From contig NZ_JACHIH010000039.1 in NCBI RefSeq assembly GCF_014203125.1, positions 1 through 41,667 of the forward strand: DNA of 41,667 bases, written 5' to 3'. The stretch comes from Rhodopseudomonas rhenobacensis. GTDB lineage: Bacteria > Pseudomonadota > Alphaproteobacteria > Rhizobiales > Xanthobacteraceae. The notes under the pieces were generated by a model that was not told where the DNA came from, searched no databases, and worked only from the letters and a program-made list of their open reading frames with translations. This document shows positions 24,231 to 34,091 of this stretch, piece by piece; positions within the stretch are counted from its first letter, which is position 1; each line of letters opens with the position of its first letter. The translations under genes were made by a program, and so were the position numbers.

Positions 24231-26591
24231 TTACTCCGCCGCCTGCTGCAGCGGCGCCTGCATGGCGTGCCAGACCCGGTCCGGCGTCGCCGGCATGTCG
24301 AGCTTGTTGTTGCCGATCGCGTCGGTGATGGCGTTGATCACCGCCGCCGAGGCGCCGATCGCGCCGGCCTCGCCGCAGCCTTTGACGCCGAGCGGATTGC
24401 CCGGGCAGAGCGTCGTGGTGTGCGAGATCTCGAAGCTCGGCACGTCGTCGGCGCGCGGCATCGCGTAGTCCATGAACGACGCGGTGACCAATTGGCCGGT
24501 GTCGTCATAGATCGCCTGCTCGAGGATCGCCTGGCCGATGCCCTGCGCCAGCCCGCCGTGAACCTGGCCGTCGACGATCATCGGATTGATCAAGCGGCCG
24601 AAATCGTCGACCGCGACGAACTTGATGATGGTGCTCTTGCCGGTGCCCTTGTCGACCTCGATTTCGCAGATGTAGCTGCCGGCCGGGAAGGTGAAGTTGG
24701 TCGGATCGTAGAACGCGCCTTCCTTCAGGCCCGGCTCCATGCCGTCGGGCAGATTGTGTGCGGTGTAGGCGGCCAGCGCCACCATCGGCAGCGCGATCGA
24801 CTTGTCGGTGCCGGTGACCTTGAACTCTCCGTTCTCGATCACGATGTCGTCTTCCGAGGCCTCGAGCTGATGCGCGGCGATCTTCTTGGCCTTCTTCTCG
24901 ACCTTCTCCATCGCCTTGAAGATCGCCGACATGCCGACCGCGGCGGAGCGCGAGCCGTAGGTGCCCATGCCGAACTGCACCTTGTCGGTGTCGCCGTGCA
25001 CGATCGAGACCTGGCTGATCGGAATGCCGAGCCGGCCCGCGACCAGCTGCGCAAACGTAGTCTCGTGGCCCTGGCCGTGGCTGTGACTGCCGGTCAACAC
25101 CTCGATGGTGCCGACCGGATTGACCCGCACCTCGGCGGATTCCCATAAGCCCACGCCGGCGCCGAGCGAGCCCACCGCCTTCGACGGCGCGATGCCGCAG
25201 GCCTCGATGTAGCAGGAGAAGCCGAGCCCGCGCAGCTTGCCTTCGCTCTTTGCCTTTTCGCGCCGCGCCGGGAAACCGGCATAATCGATCGCCTTCAACG
25301 CGGCGTCGAGCGAGGCGCCGAAATCGCCGATGTCATAGGCCATGATCACCGGGGTCTGGTGCGGGAAGCTGGTGATGAAATTCTTGCGGCGCAATTCTGC
25401 CGGATCGACCTTGAGCTGCCGCGCCGCGGTCTCCATCAGCCGCTCCAACAGATAGCAGGCTTCGGGGCGACCGGCGCCGCGATAGGCGTCGACCGGCGTG
25501 GTGTTGGTATAGACCCCGATCACCTCGGCATAGATCGCCGGGATGTTGTACTGGCCGGACAACAGCGTGGCGTACAGATAGGTCGGCACCGAGGAGGAGA
25601 ACAGCGACATATAGGCGCCGAAATTGGCGTGGGTCTTGACCCGCAACCCGAGGATCTTGTTGTCGGCGTCGAACGCCATCTCGGCCTTGGAGATGTGATC
25701 GCGGCCGTGGGCGTCGGTGAGGAACGCTTCGTTGCGGTCGCCGGTCCATTTCACCGGGCGGCGGACTTTCTTCGACGCCCACAAAGCCACCATCTCTTCC
25801 GGATAGATGAAGATCTTGGAGCCGAAGCCGCCGCCGACATCCGGCGCCACCACCCGCAGCTTGTGCTCCGGCGCGATGTTGTAGAACGCCGACAGCACCA
25901 GGCGGGCGACATGCGGGTTCTGCGAGGTGGTGTGCAGCGTGAAGTGTTCTTCGGCCTCGTTGTATTCGGCGAGTGCCGCGCGCGGCTCCATCGCGTTCGG
26001 CACCAGACGGTTGTTGACCAGTTCGAACGTCACCACATTGGCGGCCTTGGCAAACGCCTCGTCGACCGCCTTCTCCTCGCCGATCGACCAGTCGTAGACG
26101 ATGTTGCCCGGCGCCTCGGGATGCAGCTGCGGCGCGCCGGGGGCGATTGCCATCGCGATGTGGTGGGCGCTCGGCAGTTCCTCATAGTGCACTTCCACGG
26201 CCTCGGCGGCGTCGCGCGCCAGATTGCGGGTTTCGGCGATCACCACCGCGACCGCCTGGCCGACGAAGCGCACCGTCTCCGGCGCCATCGCCGGCCACGC
26301 GCCCATCTTCATCGCCGAGCCGTCCTTGGAATGCACCGCCCAGCCGCAGATCAGATTGCCGACCTTGTCGTCGACGATCTGCTGGCCGGTCAAGACGTCG
26401 ACCACGCCGGGCATCGCCTTGGCGGCTTCGACGTCGATGCTGGTGATCTTGGCGTGGGCGTGCGGGCTGCGGACGAAATAGGCGTGGGTCATCCCCATCA
26501 CCTTGATGTCGTCGACATAGCGGCCGCGGCCGGTGATGAAGCGGCGGTCTTCCTTGCGCACCACGCTCGCGCCAATGCCCTCAACGCCCAT
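24231..26591 (-). CDS. Molybdenum hydroxylase large subunit, form II CO dehydrogenase-like (CoxL family)
   Basis: 786 residues from the ATG at 26591, with AGGGAGAG upstream. An N-terminal [23 protein letters not shown] opens the aldehyde oxidase/xanthine dehydrogenase a/b hammerhead domain. The molybdopterin-binding part follows ([44 protein letters not shown] near the C terminus). The active-site loop reads AYRGAGR (369-375), the form II signature. True form I CO dehydrogenase has AYRCSFR, whose Cys holds the Cu-Mo centre. This enzyme therefore probably hydroxylates an organic substrate such as an aldehyde or N-heterocycle rather than CO. The substrate is unknown. No cox maturation genes are nearby. 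Confidence 0.9.
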   Translation of the reverse strand: MGVEGIGASVVRKEDRRFITGRGRYVDDIKVMGMTHAYFVRSPHAHAKITSIDVEAAKAMPGVVDVLTGQQIVDDKVGNLICGWAVHSKDGSAMKMGAWPAMAPETVRFVGQAVAVVIAETRNLARDAAEAVEVHYEELPSAHHIAMAIAPGAPQLHPEAPGNIVYDWSIGEEKAVDEAFAKAANVVTFELVNNRLVPNAMEPRAALAEYNEAEEHFTLHTTSQNPHVARLVLSAFYNIAPEHKLRVVAPDVGGGFGSKIFIYPEEMVALWASKKVRRPVKWTGDRNEAFLTDAHGRDHISKAEMAFDADNKILGLRVKTHANFGAYMSLFSSSVPTYLYATLLSGQYNIPAIYAEVIGVYTNTTPVDAYRGAGRPEACYLLERLMETAARQLKVDPAELRRKNFITSFPHQTPVIMAYDIGDFGASLDAALKAIDYAGFPARREKAKSEGKLRGLGFSCYIEACGIAPSKAVGSLGAGVGLWESAEVRVNPVGTIEVLTGSHSHGQGHETTFAQLVAGRLGIPISQVSIVHGDTDKVQFGMGTYGSRSAAVGMSAIFKAMEKVEKKAKKIAAHQLEASEDDIVIENGEFKVTGTDKSIALPMVALAAYTAHNLPDGMEPGLKEGAFYDPTNFTFPAGSYICEIEVDKGTGKSTIIKFVAVDDFGRLINPMIVDGQVHGGLAQGIGQAILEQAIYDDTGQLVTASFMDYAMPRADDVPSFEISHTTTLCPGNPLGVKGCGEAGAIGASAAVINAITDAIGNNKLDMPATPDRVWHAMQAPLQQAAE

Positions 26592-26747
26592 GACGTCTCT
26601 CCCTGTCGGTGTGCCCCGCGAATCAATCGACGCGGATCGCAGCCAGTTTTCTTGATTGTTTCTTGATTGCAGTCTCGGCGGCGATACCATCGTCGCGAAG
26701 ACATTGTGGTCGATCGCTCAAGCGATCAGCAGCGCTAACCGCGCCGC

Positions 26748-27233
<486 letters not shown>

Positions 27234-27550
27234 CCAAACCTCCCGCTACTTTTTAATTAGTCTGATTAGAAGCACTGCGCGGCGACTTTGCAACTGGGAT
27301 TTTCGCGTGCCCCGTCGCAGCGGCGTCATCAAGCTCGCCCCCCGGGCGGCGATAACAGAGGCGTGACGGAAGAATCCGCAAACGGCGGTATCGTGCTGCC
27401 CTGCGGCGGTCGCCGCCGCCGGCCGCGGCGCCATCGCGCAACGCCGTATCGCAGCGCAACCTGCGCTTTACGTCGCTTTAGCCATTGTCACCTAACGTTG
27501 CGCGATACTCCGGGTGGCTTCCGGAGCTCGGGACGGTGGGGGAGCGCGAC
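27234..27550. other. Divergent intergenic region, hydroxylase operon and chemoreceptor
   Basis: 317 bp without a credible gene. It must hold the hydroxylase promoter. An AT-rich patch (TTTTTAATTAGTCTGATTAG, 27251-27270) close to the small-subunit start is a plausible promoter or operator area, with the small inverted pair TTAATTAG / CTGATTAG, but no consensus is clear. Confidence 0.4.
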
Positions 27551-28282
27551 GTGACGGAGCAACATCTCGGCGGGGCAGCATCGCGGCCCGCGCTGCTTCC
27601 GACGCTGCGGTTTCGAGGCAAGGTCACGCTCGGCTTCGCCGTGGTGCTCGGCATCACCGCGATCAGCATGGGGCTGGCCTATCTCGGCTCCAGCCGGATC
27701 GCCGACGGCGCGGTGGGCCAGGCCCGCGACACCGACGGGCGGATCGGCAAGCTCAGCCACGCCGCGCAGCAGATCGGCGACGTCGTCAAGCTGATCACCG
27801 CGATCGCCGAACAGACCAATCTGCTGGCGCTGAATGCGACGATCGAAGCGGCGCGCGCGGGCGACGCCGGCCGCGGCTTCGCGGTGGTCGCCTCCGAGGT
27901 GAAGTCGCTGGCCGGTCAGACCGCCAAGGCCACCGAGGAGATTTCCGCGCAGGTCGCCGAGATGCAGAACGCCACGCAGGAGTCGGTGGCGGCGATCCAG
28001 CAGATCGGCGACACCATCGGGCAGATTTCGTCGATCGCCTCGATCATCGCCAGCGCCGTCACCGAACAGGGCTCGGCGACCCGCGAGATCGCTTTGAGCG
28101 TGCAGAGCGTGGCGCAGGGCACCCGGCAGGTCGCCGGCAACATCACCGCGGTCAACCGCGGCGCCGCCGAGACCGGCGCGGCGTCGGCGCAGGTGCTGAA
28201 TTCGGCGCAGAGCCTGTCGGCGGAAAGCGCACGACTGCGCGCCGAACTCGACCGCTTCATGGCCACGATCCGCGCGGCGTAG
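27551..28282 (+). CDS. Internally deleted methyl-accepting chemotaxis protein
   Basis: 243 residues from the GTG at 27551 (GGGGGAG upstream). One membrane helix (about 25-45, [20 protein letters not shown]) is followed, after barely ten residues, by the MCP signalling domain: [20 protein letters not shown], the hairpin tip [19 protein letters not shown] and [13 protein letters not shown], then the return helix to the C terminus. The periplasmic sensor, second membrane helix, HAMP domain and most of the descending signalling helix are missing. Normal receptors of this kind are over 500 residues. The fusion point is near residue 52-60 (about 27705-27730) and keeps the frame. It probably cannot sense ligand in the usual way; it may be a decaying gene or a dominant signalling fragment. 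Confidence 0.75.
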   Translation: MTEQHLGGAASRPALLPTLRFRGKVTLGFAVVLGITAISMGLAYLGSSRIADGAVGQARDTDGRIGKLSHAAQQIGDVVKLITAIAEQTNLLALNATIEAARAGDAGRGFAVVASEVKSLAGQTAKATEEISAQVAEMQNATQESVAAIQQIGDTIGQISSIASIIASAVTEQGSATREIALSVQSVAQGTRQVAGNITAVNRGAAETGAASAQVLNSAQSLSAESARLRAELDRFMATIRAA

Positions 28283-28689
28283 TCGTTAGTCCGTAGCCCG
28301 ATCAGCCTGTAGCCCGGATGAAGCGAAGTGAAATCCGGGAATCACGAGGGGGCGCCTCGTCGCGGTCGGCTCCGTCCCCGGGTGTCGCTGCGCTCACCCG
28401 GGCTACAGATTTGGGCTGTTACTCCCGCCCGAACTGCCGTTTCAATTCGTCCTTGGCGCGCTCCAGCCGGTCGCGCTGGGTCTTCGGCAGCGTCTTGCCG
28501 GCGCGGTTGACGTAGAACGTCAGCATCGACAGCCTGTAGCCCGGATGAAGCGAAACGAAATCCGGGAAGCCTGTAGCCTGTAGCCTGGATGAAGCGAAGC
28601 GAAATCCGGGAATCACGAGGGAGCGCCTCGTCGTGGTTTGGCTCCGTCCCCGGGTTCGCTACGCTCACCCGGGCTACAGATTTGGGCTG
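28283..28689. other. Gap filled by a tandem duplication
   Basis: About 400 bp with no intact gene. It contains unit 1 of the tandem duplication (28304-28533), a short extra partial copy (28531-28569) and the start of unit 2. Confidence 0.65.
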
Positions 28690-28804
28690 TTACTCCCGCC
28701 CGAACTGCCGCTTCAATTCGTCCTTGGCGCGCTCCAGCCGGTCGCGCTGGGTCTTCGGCAGCGTCTTGCCGGCGCGGTTGACGTAGAACGTCAGCATCGA
28801 CAGC
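28304..28804. repeat. Tandem duplication, two 230-bp units 271 bp apart
   Basis: Unit 1 (28304-28533) and unit 2 (28575-28804) are nearly identical. Both run from AGCCTGTAGCC(C/T)GGATGAAG through ACCCGGGCTACAGATTTGGG to CGTCAGCATCGACAGC. Each unit combines a palindromic intergenic repeat with the last about 115 bp of the DUF3175 gene. A further partial repeat, AGCCTGTAGCCCGGATGAAG, lies at 28531-28550. Confidence 0.85.
28419..28533 (-). pseudogene. Duplicated 3' fragment of the DUF3175 gene
   Basis: The minus-strand translation ends SMLTFYVNRAGKTLP...ERAKDELKRQFGRE, the same C terminus as the intact gene at 28690-29124, and then breaks off into repeat sequence. It has no start of its own. 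It is the by-product of the 271-bp tandem duplication. Confidence 0.8.
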
Positions 28805-29124
28805 GCCGAGCGGTAGGCGCCGGTCTTGCGCCGCGAACTGGTTTCGGCCGATCGCTTCAATGAGGCCGCGATCTTTTTTGGATCATGCAGCGTGAACACG
28901 CCCTGCTTCAAGTCCAGCGCGTCGCTCTCCTCGGTGACCCGCTGCGACCAGCGCTTTGGGCTGGCGGACTTGCGGGTAGTGGCTTTTTGTGTCGGTGCCT
29001 TGCGGGCAGACGTCTTGCGGGACGAACTCTTGCGCTTCGCGGTTTTGCGCGCCGAAGATTTTTTCGCCGCGGTCTTGCGGGCGCTGGTTTTCTTGGACAT
29101 GCCGGATGCCGTTGGTCGAGCCAT
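28690..29124 (-). CDS. DUF3175-domain protein with Lys/Arg/Ser-rich N terminus
   Basis: 144 residues from the ATG at 29124; GGGAGA six bases upstream supports this over 29151. The first 60 residues are a low-complexity basic tail (KKTSARKTAAKKSSARKTAK...), like histone-H1-type or DNA-binding tails. The C-terminal part (about 60-144) is the DUF3175 domain: KRWSQRVTEESDALDLKQGVFTLHDPKKIAASLKRSAE, with FYVNRAGKTLPKTQR. DUF3175 has no proven function; the basic tail suggests nucleic-acid contact. The 3' end is duplicated just downstream. Confidence 0.85.
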   Translation of the reverse strand: MARPTASGMSKKTSARKTAAKKSSARKTAKRKSSSRKTSARKAPTQKATTRKSASPKRWSQRVTEESDALDLKQGVFTLHDPKKIAASLKRSAETSSRRKTGAYRSALSMLTFYVNRAGKTLPKTQRDRLERAKDELKRQFGRE

Positions 29125-29430
29125 GACGCGTCTCCCTGCTTTGTCGGGCAACGGCTGCAGATAGAGTCCGTTCCTTGGACGAGCGTGCCCCGGACGCAGC
29201 GCAGCGCGCCGCCTTTGCGGCGTGGTGCGCTACAGAGCCGGGGCCGTTTCGGAACGTGGCGCTCGTTACGGTCCCGGCTCGCGACGCCGCGTGAAGGACG
29301 CGGCCTCGCGTCCGGGACACAAGGCTCCACCTTGTTGAACGGGGAACCGATGCCGCGTCGCCCGGTTGAACTGTCCATCAGCTGCGACAGGACGGCCTGC
29401 GCATCGCTGACGCCGCGGGGGTGACGTCGA
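29125..29430. other. Divergent intergenic region with repeat copy C
   Basis: 306 bp without a credible gene. Repeat copy C fills 29184-29320. The last 110 bp include the ribosome-binding region of the MFS gene (GGGGGTGA). Confidence 0.55.
29184..29320 (-). repeat. Interspersed repeat, copy C of three (inverted)
   Basis: About 137 bp in the opposite orientation to copies A and B: CGTGCCCCGGACGCAGCGCA at the left, GTCCGGGACAC at the right, with GGTGCGCTACAGAGCCGGGG matching the inverted CTGCAGCGCACC block of the others. Confidence 0.65.
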
Positions 29431-30900
29431 ATGGCCGGAGTGAGCAGCGTCGCGAGCGTAACGCCTGTCGGCACATCGGCGGGATCCGACCGCGTGGTCG
29501 AGACCGATATTCCGGCGCGGCTCGACCGGCTGCGCTGGGGCACTTTTCACACCCGCGTCGTGGTGGCGCTCGGCATCACCTGGATTCTCGACGGGCTCGA
29601 AGTCACCTTGGCGGGCGCGCTATCCGGCGCGCTGAAGGAAGGCTCGCTGCAGTTCTCAAATTTCGACGTCGGCTTCGCCAACAGCGCTTACCTCGCCGGC
29701 GCGGTGCTGGGCGCGCTCGGCTTCGGCTGGCTGACCGACCGCATCGGCCGCAAGAAACTGTTCTTCATCACCCTGGCCTTGTACCTGAGCGCCACCGCCG
29801 CCACAGCGCTGTCGTGGAGCGTCGGCAGCTACGCGCTGTTCCGGTTTCTCACCGGCGCCGGCATCGGCGGCGAATACACCGCGATCAACTCGACGATCCA
29901 GGAGCTGGTGCCGGCGCGCTACCGCGGCTTCACCGACCTCGTCATCAACGGCAGTTTCTGGGTCGGCGCAGCGCTCGGCGCGGTGGCGGCGATCGCGTTG
30001 CTCGATCCGGCGGTGATCAGCCCGGACTACGGCTGGCGGCTGGCCTATCTCACCGGCGCCGTGCTCGGCCTCGGGGTGCTGCTGATGCGGATGTGGATTC
30101 CGGAAAGCCCGCGCTGGCTGATGATCCACGGCCAGCCGGAGCGCGCGCAGGCGATCATCGCCGACATCGAGCGCACCGCGCACGCGCCGCCGGTGACCAC
30201 ATTGCTGCCGACCATCCGGCTTCGGATGCGCAGCCACACCCCGCTGCGCGAGGTCGCCCACACGCTGTTCACGCTGTATCGGCAGCGCTCATTGGTCGGG
30301 CTGTCGCTGATGACCGCGCAGGCGTTCTTCTACAACGCGATCTTCTTCACCTATGCGCTGGTGCTGACGGATTTCTTCGGCATCGCCTCCAATCAGGTCG
30401 GCTGGTACATTTTGCCGTTCGCCGCCGGGAACTTCCTCGGCCCGCTGCTGCTCGGCCGATTGTTCGACACGCTGGGACGCCGGGTGATGATCCCGCTGAC
30501 CTATGGAACCTCCGGCGTGCTGCTGGCTTTATCCGGGTATCTGTTTTCGATCGGCGCGCTCAGCGCCCAAACCCAGACCATCGCCTGGATGGTGATCTTC
30601 TTCTTCGCCTCACCGGCGGCCAGCGCGGCCTACCTCACCGTCAGCGAAACCTTTCCGCTCGAAGTCCGGGCGCTGGCGATCGCGCTGTTCTATGCCATCG
30701 GAACCGGAATCGGCGGCGTCGCGGGTCCCATGCTGTTCGGCGCGCTGGTCGATACCGGCTCGCGCAACAGCGTGTTCGCGGGCTATCTTCTGGGCGCCGG
30801 CCTGATGATCGCCGCGGCGATCATCGCGCGCCGCTACGGCATCGCCGCCGAACGAAAATCGCTGGAGCAAGTGGCGCGTCCACTGGCCACCGTGGAGTAA
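29431..30900 (+). CDS. MFS transporter, sugar-porter-like
   Basis: 489 residues with about 12 membrane helices after a 45-residue cytoplasmic start. It shows MFS motif A between helices 2 and 3 (GWLTDRIGRKKLF), FLTGAGIGGEYTAINS in helix 4, and PESPRWLM at the end of the first half, a mark of sugar-porter and metabolite:H+ symporter groups. The central loop has a second related GRLFDTLGRRVM. The substrate is not evident. The otsB start lies 4 bp after its stop, so the genes are very likely co-transcribed; a link to a sugar or compatible solute is inferred from that. Confidence 0.87.
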   Translation: MAGVSSVASVTPVGTSAGSDRVVETDIPARLDRLRWGTFHTRVVVALGITWILDGLEVTLAGALSGALKEGSLQFSNFDVGFANSAYLAGAVLGALGFGWLTDRIGRKKLFFITLALYLSATAATALSWSVGSYALFRFLTGAGIGGEYTAINSTIQELVPARYRGFTDLVINGSFWVGAALGAVAAIALLDPAVISPDYGWRLAYLTGAVLGLGVLLMRMWIPESPRWLMIHGQPERAQAIIADIERTAHAPPVTTLLPTIRLRMRSHTPLREVAHTLFTLYRQRSLVGLSLMTAQAFFYNAIFFTYALVLTDFFGIASNQVGWYILPFAAGNFLGPLLLGRLFDTLGRRVMIPLTYGTSGVLLALSGYLFSIGALSAQTQTIAWMVIFFFASPAASAAYLTVSETFPLEVRALAIALFYAIGTGIGGVAGPMLFGALVDTGSRNSVFAGYLLGAGLMIAAAIIARRYGIAAERKSLEQVARPLATVE

Positions 30901-30904
30901 TGAA

Positions 30905-31708
30905 ATGAAGCAAGATCTCGCCCACCAGCCGCGCCAGGACAATGCGGCCACGCTGCGATTCGACCCGGTGCCGCTGGAGATTCTGCCGCCGCTGGCGGAT
31001 TGCGCGATCCTGCTCGATATCGACGGCACGCTGCTCGATCTGGCGCCGACGCCGCGCGAGGTCTGGGTGCCGCCGGGGTTAGAGGCGACGCTGACCGGGC
31101 TGCATGCGCGAACCGGAGGCGCAATGGCCCTGGTCAGCGGCCGCTCGTTGAACGACATCGATCTGATCTTCGCTCCGGTCCGGTTCCCCGGGGTCGGCGG
31201 CCACGGCGCCGAGATGCGCTTGACCGGCGACGGCGAGTTGATGCCGACGCAGGCGCCGCCGTTGGACAAGGATCTGAAAGGCCGGCTCGCCGCCATCGCC
31301 AAGCTCAGCCCCGGCATTCTCTTGGAAGACAAAGGCTACTCGCTGGCGCTGCACTATCGCCTGGCGCCGCACGCCGAAAAGGCGATCTACGAAGCGGTGG
31401 CGCTGATCCGGGCCGAATTGCCGAGCGCGCCGATCGAAGTATTGCCGGGCAAATCGGTCTGCGAGATCAAGCACGCGGGATTCACCAAGGCCACCGGCGT
31501 GCTGGACCTGATGCAGCACGCGCCGTTCCAAGGCCGCCGTCCGGTGTTCATCGGCGACGACGTCACCGACGAGACGGTGTTCGCGATCATGCCGGATCTG
31601 CAGGGATTTGCGTTTTCGGTCGGCCGCCACAGCCGCGGCGTGGCCGGACATTTCGAGCAGCCGCGCGACGTGCGCGCCTGGTTGGCGAGCCTGCTGCAAC
31701 GCGGCTGA
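30905..31708 (+). CDS. otsB: Trehalose-6-phosphate phosphatase OtsB
   Basis: 267 residues, HAD superfamily. The nucleophile motif is LLDIDGTLLDLAPTP (about 36-50), motif II is ALVSGRSLNDID, and the C-terminal metal motif is VFIGDDVTDETVF. GGHGAEMRL and LPGKSVCEIKHAGFTKATGV are typical of the trehalose-phosphatase cap. It removes phosphate from trehalose 6-phosphate made by OtsA, whose gene lies 160 bp downstream on the same strand. Trehalose serves as an osmotic and desiccation protectant in this group. Confidence 0.94.
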   Translation: MKQDLAHQPRQDNAATLRFDPVPLEILPPLADCAILLDIDGTLLDLAPTPREVWVPPGLEATLTGLHARTGGAMALVSGRSLNDIDLIFAPVRFPGVGGHGAEMRLTGDGELMPTQAPPLDKDLKGRLAAIAKLSPGILLEDKGYSLALHYRLAPHAEKAIYEAVALIRAELPSAPIEVLPGKSVCEIKHAGFTKATGVLDLMQHAPFQGRRPVFIGDDVTDETVFAIMPDLQGFAFSVGRHSRGVAGHFEQPRDVRAWLASLLQRG

Positions 31709-31868
31709 GCGGCGATACTCATCCTCGCGTCCAAGCATTTTTCCGGTTCCCGCCCGATTGAAGACTTGAACCCGCCGCAATGCGCCTGGAAGTTCCCGGA
31801 ACGATATTGATGAACAGCTGTTTATCTTTCCAAACGCCCATTGTGCGGAAAGCCGGGAGGGGACCCCA

Positions 31869-33341
31869 GTGAAGCTCATCGTCGTGTCAAACCGGGTAGC
31901 GCGCGCTGCGGCTAACGAGCCGATGACCGGCGGCCTGGCCGCGGCGCTGCTTCCCGTCGTCGAGAAATCCGGAGCGATCTGGGTCGGTTCCAGCGGCCGG
32001 GTGCGCGAGGGGGCCCACAAGGACCCTTTTGCTGAAGTCGAGGCGCTGGGCACCGGCGCCTTGGCGATGGTCGATCTGCCTTCTGCGCATTACGCCGGTT
32101 ATTACGAAGGCTTCGCCAATTCGGCGCTGTGGCCCGCGCTGCATTCCCGCCTCGATCTGGTTCGGGTGACGCAGGACGATTACCAATCCTACCGCGAAGT
32201 CAACGCCTTCATGGCCCGCGCGCTGCTCCGCTTCCGCAAGCCGGAGGCGGCGTTCTGGGTGCAGGACTATCACTTCCTGGCGCTCGGCGCCGAACTGCGG
32301 GAACTCGGCGTCACCGAGCCGATCGGGTTCTTCCTGCATACGCCGTGGCCCACCGCCACCATCATGAGCGGGGTGCCGCACCACCGCGAACTGATCGAAG
32401 CCATGCTGGCTTACGACCTGATCGGGTTCCAGACCGAGGACGATCTCGACAATTTCCTCGGCTATGTCGGGTCCGAGCTCGGCCTCGACGTCGCCGGCCA
32501 CGCCATCAAATCTTCCACCAGCACCACCCGCTGCGGCGTGTTCCCGATCGGCATCGACGTCGACAAATTCGCCCAGCAGGCCAGCAAGGCGGTCTCGCAT
32601 CCCGACGTCTCGCGGCTGCGCAAGAGCCTGAACGGCGAGAAGCTGATCATCGGCGTCGACCGGCTGGATTACTCCAAGGGGCTGGTCAACCGCATCTCCG
32701 CCTTCGACCAGATGCTGACCAGCCACCCGGCGATGCTGCGCGCGGTCTCGCTGCTGCAGATCGCCACGCCGTCGCGCGGCACCATCGAAGCCTATGGCAC
32801 GCTGCAGTCCGAACTCGCCCGCCTGGTCAGTGACGTCAACGGCCGTCACGGCGAGGTCGATTGGACGCCGATCCGCTATCTCAACAAAGGCTTCAACCAG
32901 ACCGTGCTGGCAGGCCTCTATCGCACCGCGCAGGTCGGCCTGGTGACGCCGATGCAGGACGGCATGAACCTGGTCGCCAAGGAATACGTCGCGGCGCAGA
33001 ACCCGGGCGATCCCGGCGTGCTGGTGCTGTCGAAATTCGCCGGCGCCGCCGACGAACTGGAGACCGCGCTGCAGGTCAATCCGCACGACGTCGAGGGCAT
33101 GGCGCGGACGCTGGCGACCGCGCTGGCGATGCCGCTGATCGAGCGGCGGATGCGCTGGGAAGCGATGATGGAGAAGCTGCGGATCGGCTCGATCCACCAC
33201 TGGTTCGAGGATTTTCTCGCCACCTTGCAGAGCGCCCATGCGGTCAACGACCAGGCCGAGCAGGCCATCGAAGTGGCGGAGCCGCCGGATCTGTGGCCGC
33301 TGCGCTCGGTGCTCGGCCGGGACACCATCCGGTTTCATTAG
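31869..33341 (+). CDS. otsA: Trehalose-6-phosphate synthase OtsA
   Basis: 490 residues with a GTG start at 31869 preceded by GGGAGGGG. This glycosyltransferase family 20 enzyme joins UDP-glucose and glucose 6-phosphate. Visible marks are LIVVSNRVA at the N terminus with the GGLAAAL glycine loop, [40 protein letters not shown] and [15 protein letters not shown]. All active-site blocks are present and the length is normal. The 160-bp gap from otsB is long enough for its own promoter. Confidence 0.95.
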   Translation: MKLIVVSNRVARAAANEPMTGGLAAALLPVVEKSGAIWVGSSGRVREGAHKDPFAEVEALGTGALAMVDLPSAHYAGYYEGFANSALWPALHSRLDLVRVTQDDYQSYREVNAFMARALLRFRKPEAAFWVQDYHFLALGAELRELGVTEPIGFFLHTPWPTATIMSGVPHHRELIEAMLAYDLIGFQTEDDLDNFLGYVGSELGLDVAGHAIKSSTSTTRCGVFPIGIDVDKFAQQASKAVSHPDVSRLRKSLNGEKLIIGVDRLDYSKGLVNRISAFDQMLTSHPAMLRAVSLLQIATPSRGTIEAYGTLQSELARLVSDVNGRHGEVDWTPIRYLNKGFNQTVLAGLYRTAQVGLVTPMQDGMNLVAKEYVAAQNPGDPGVLVLSKFAGAADELETALQVNPHDVEGMARTLATALAMPLIERRMRWEAMMEKLRIGSIHHWFEDFLATLQSAHAVNDQAEQAIEVAEPPDLWPLRSVLGRDTIRFH

Positions 33342-33837
33342 GGTCGGCGCCGCGATGGGCGGTGAAGACCAGCCGAAATGAGAGCTTGGCCGGAATGTCG
33401 CATGGCCGGGATGTCGCAAGGGATCCAGGCGCTTAAGCTCCCTTGCGGGCAGCTCTTGCGACGGAGCAGTACAGAGCGCAGCTCCGCGCATAGCCGTTGG
33501 GTGGCTTCGCTCTTCGGCGGGTGGCTTCGCTCTTCGGCCGGCGCACCGCGCTTTGCCAGGCGTGCCTTGAGCTGCAGCTGTTCCATCTGGTGATTTCGCC
33601 AAGGTTCGGAAGAGATGCCGACGCAGTTGGCCGCGGCCGATGCGGCGCTTTCGCAAGGAATCGCAGGCGCGCACGCGTTGCGAAACGCCCAAGGCCGCGC
33701 GCCGAATGGCTGGGCTGCCGCCGCCGGCGTCCCGGCGCGCCGGATTCAAAAGATAAACCATAGGCTTATGGAAAACCGCGCGATCTGCCGCGGCATCCCT
33801 TGCCAAAATCCCTCGGCCCCGTCATGAGAAGGCGCAC
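33342..33837. other. Intergenic region upstream of tRNA-Ser
   Basis: 496 bp without a credible gene. It contains degenerate repeat sequence, including a perfect 20-bp tandem duplication at 33499-33538. The tRNA promoter should lie in the last 100 bp, which I cannot define. Confidence 0.5.
33499..33538. repeat. 20-bp tandem repeat, two perfect copies
   Basis: GGGTGGCTTCGCTCTTCGGC occurs twice head to tail (33499-33518 and 33519-33538), inside a degenerate palindromic intergenic repeat. Confidence 0.85.
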
Positions 33838-33927
33838 GGAGAGATGGCCGAGTGGCTTAAGGCGCACGCTTGGAAAGCGTGTGTGCGGGAAACCGTACCG
33901 TGGGTTCGAATCCCACTCTCTCCGCCA
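33838..33927 (+). tRNA. tRNA-Ser(GGA), island attachment site
   Basis: 90 nt including an encoded CCA. The acceptor stem is GGAGAGA / TCTCTCC with discriminator G. The anticodon GGA (33872-33874) sits in the loop TTGGAAA closed by an ACGC/GCGT stem. A long variable arm follows (GTGCGGGAAACCGTACC), as expected for serine, and the T-loop GGTTCGAATCC is intact. The integrase gene starts 164 bp downstream in the same direction, the classic layout of an island that uses the tRNA 3' end as attachment site. I found no second copy of the tRNA 3' end in the window. Confidence 0.95.
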
Positions 33928-34091
33928 GAATACTGTTTCACGACATTCCATTTAATCCCAATTTCGGCCATAAATCGTAGTAATATCAGCCTTGTACAAA
34001 GGGGTTGGCGTGCCACTCCGCTCCACCGTGTCTCGCCAGATCTCACGCCTAAGTGTATGTAAAGGTGTATGTAGCTCCAAGGTGCCGGCTT

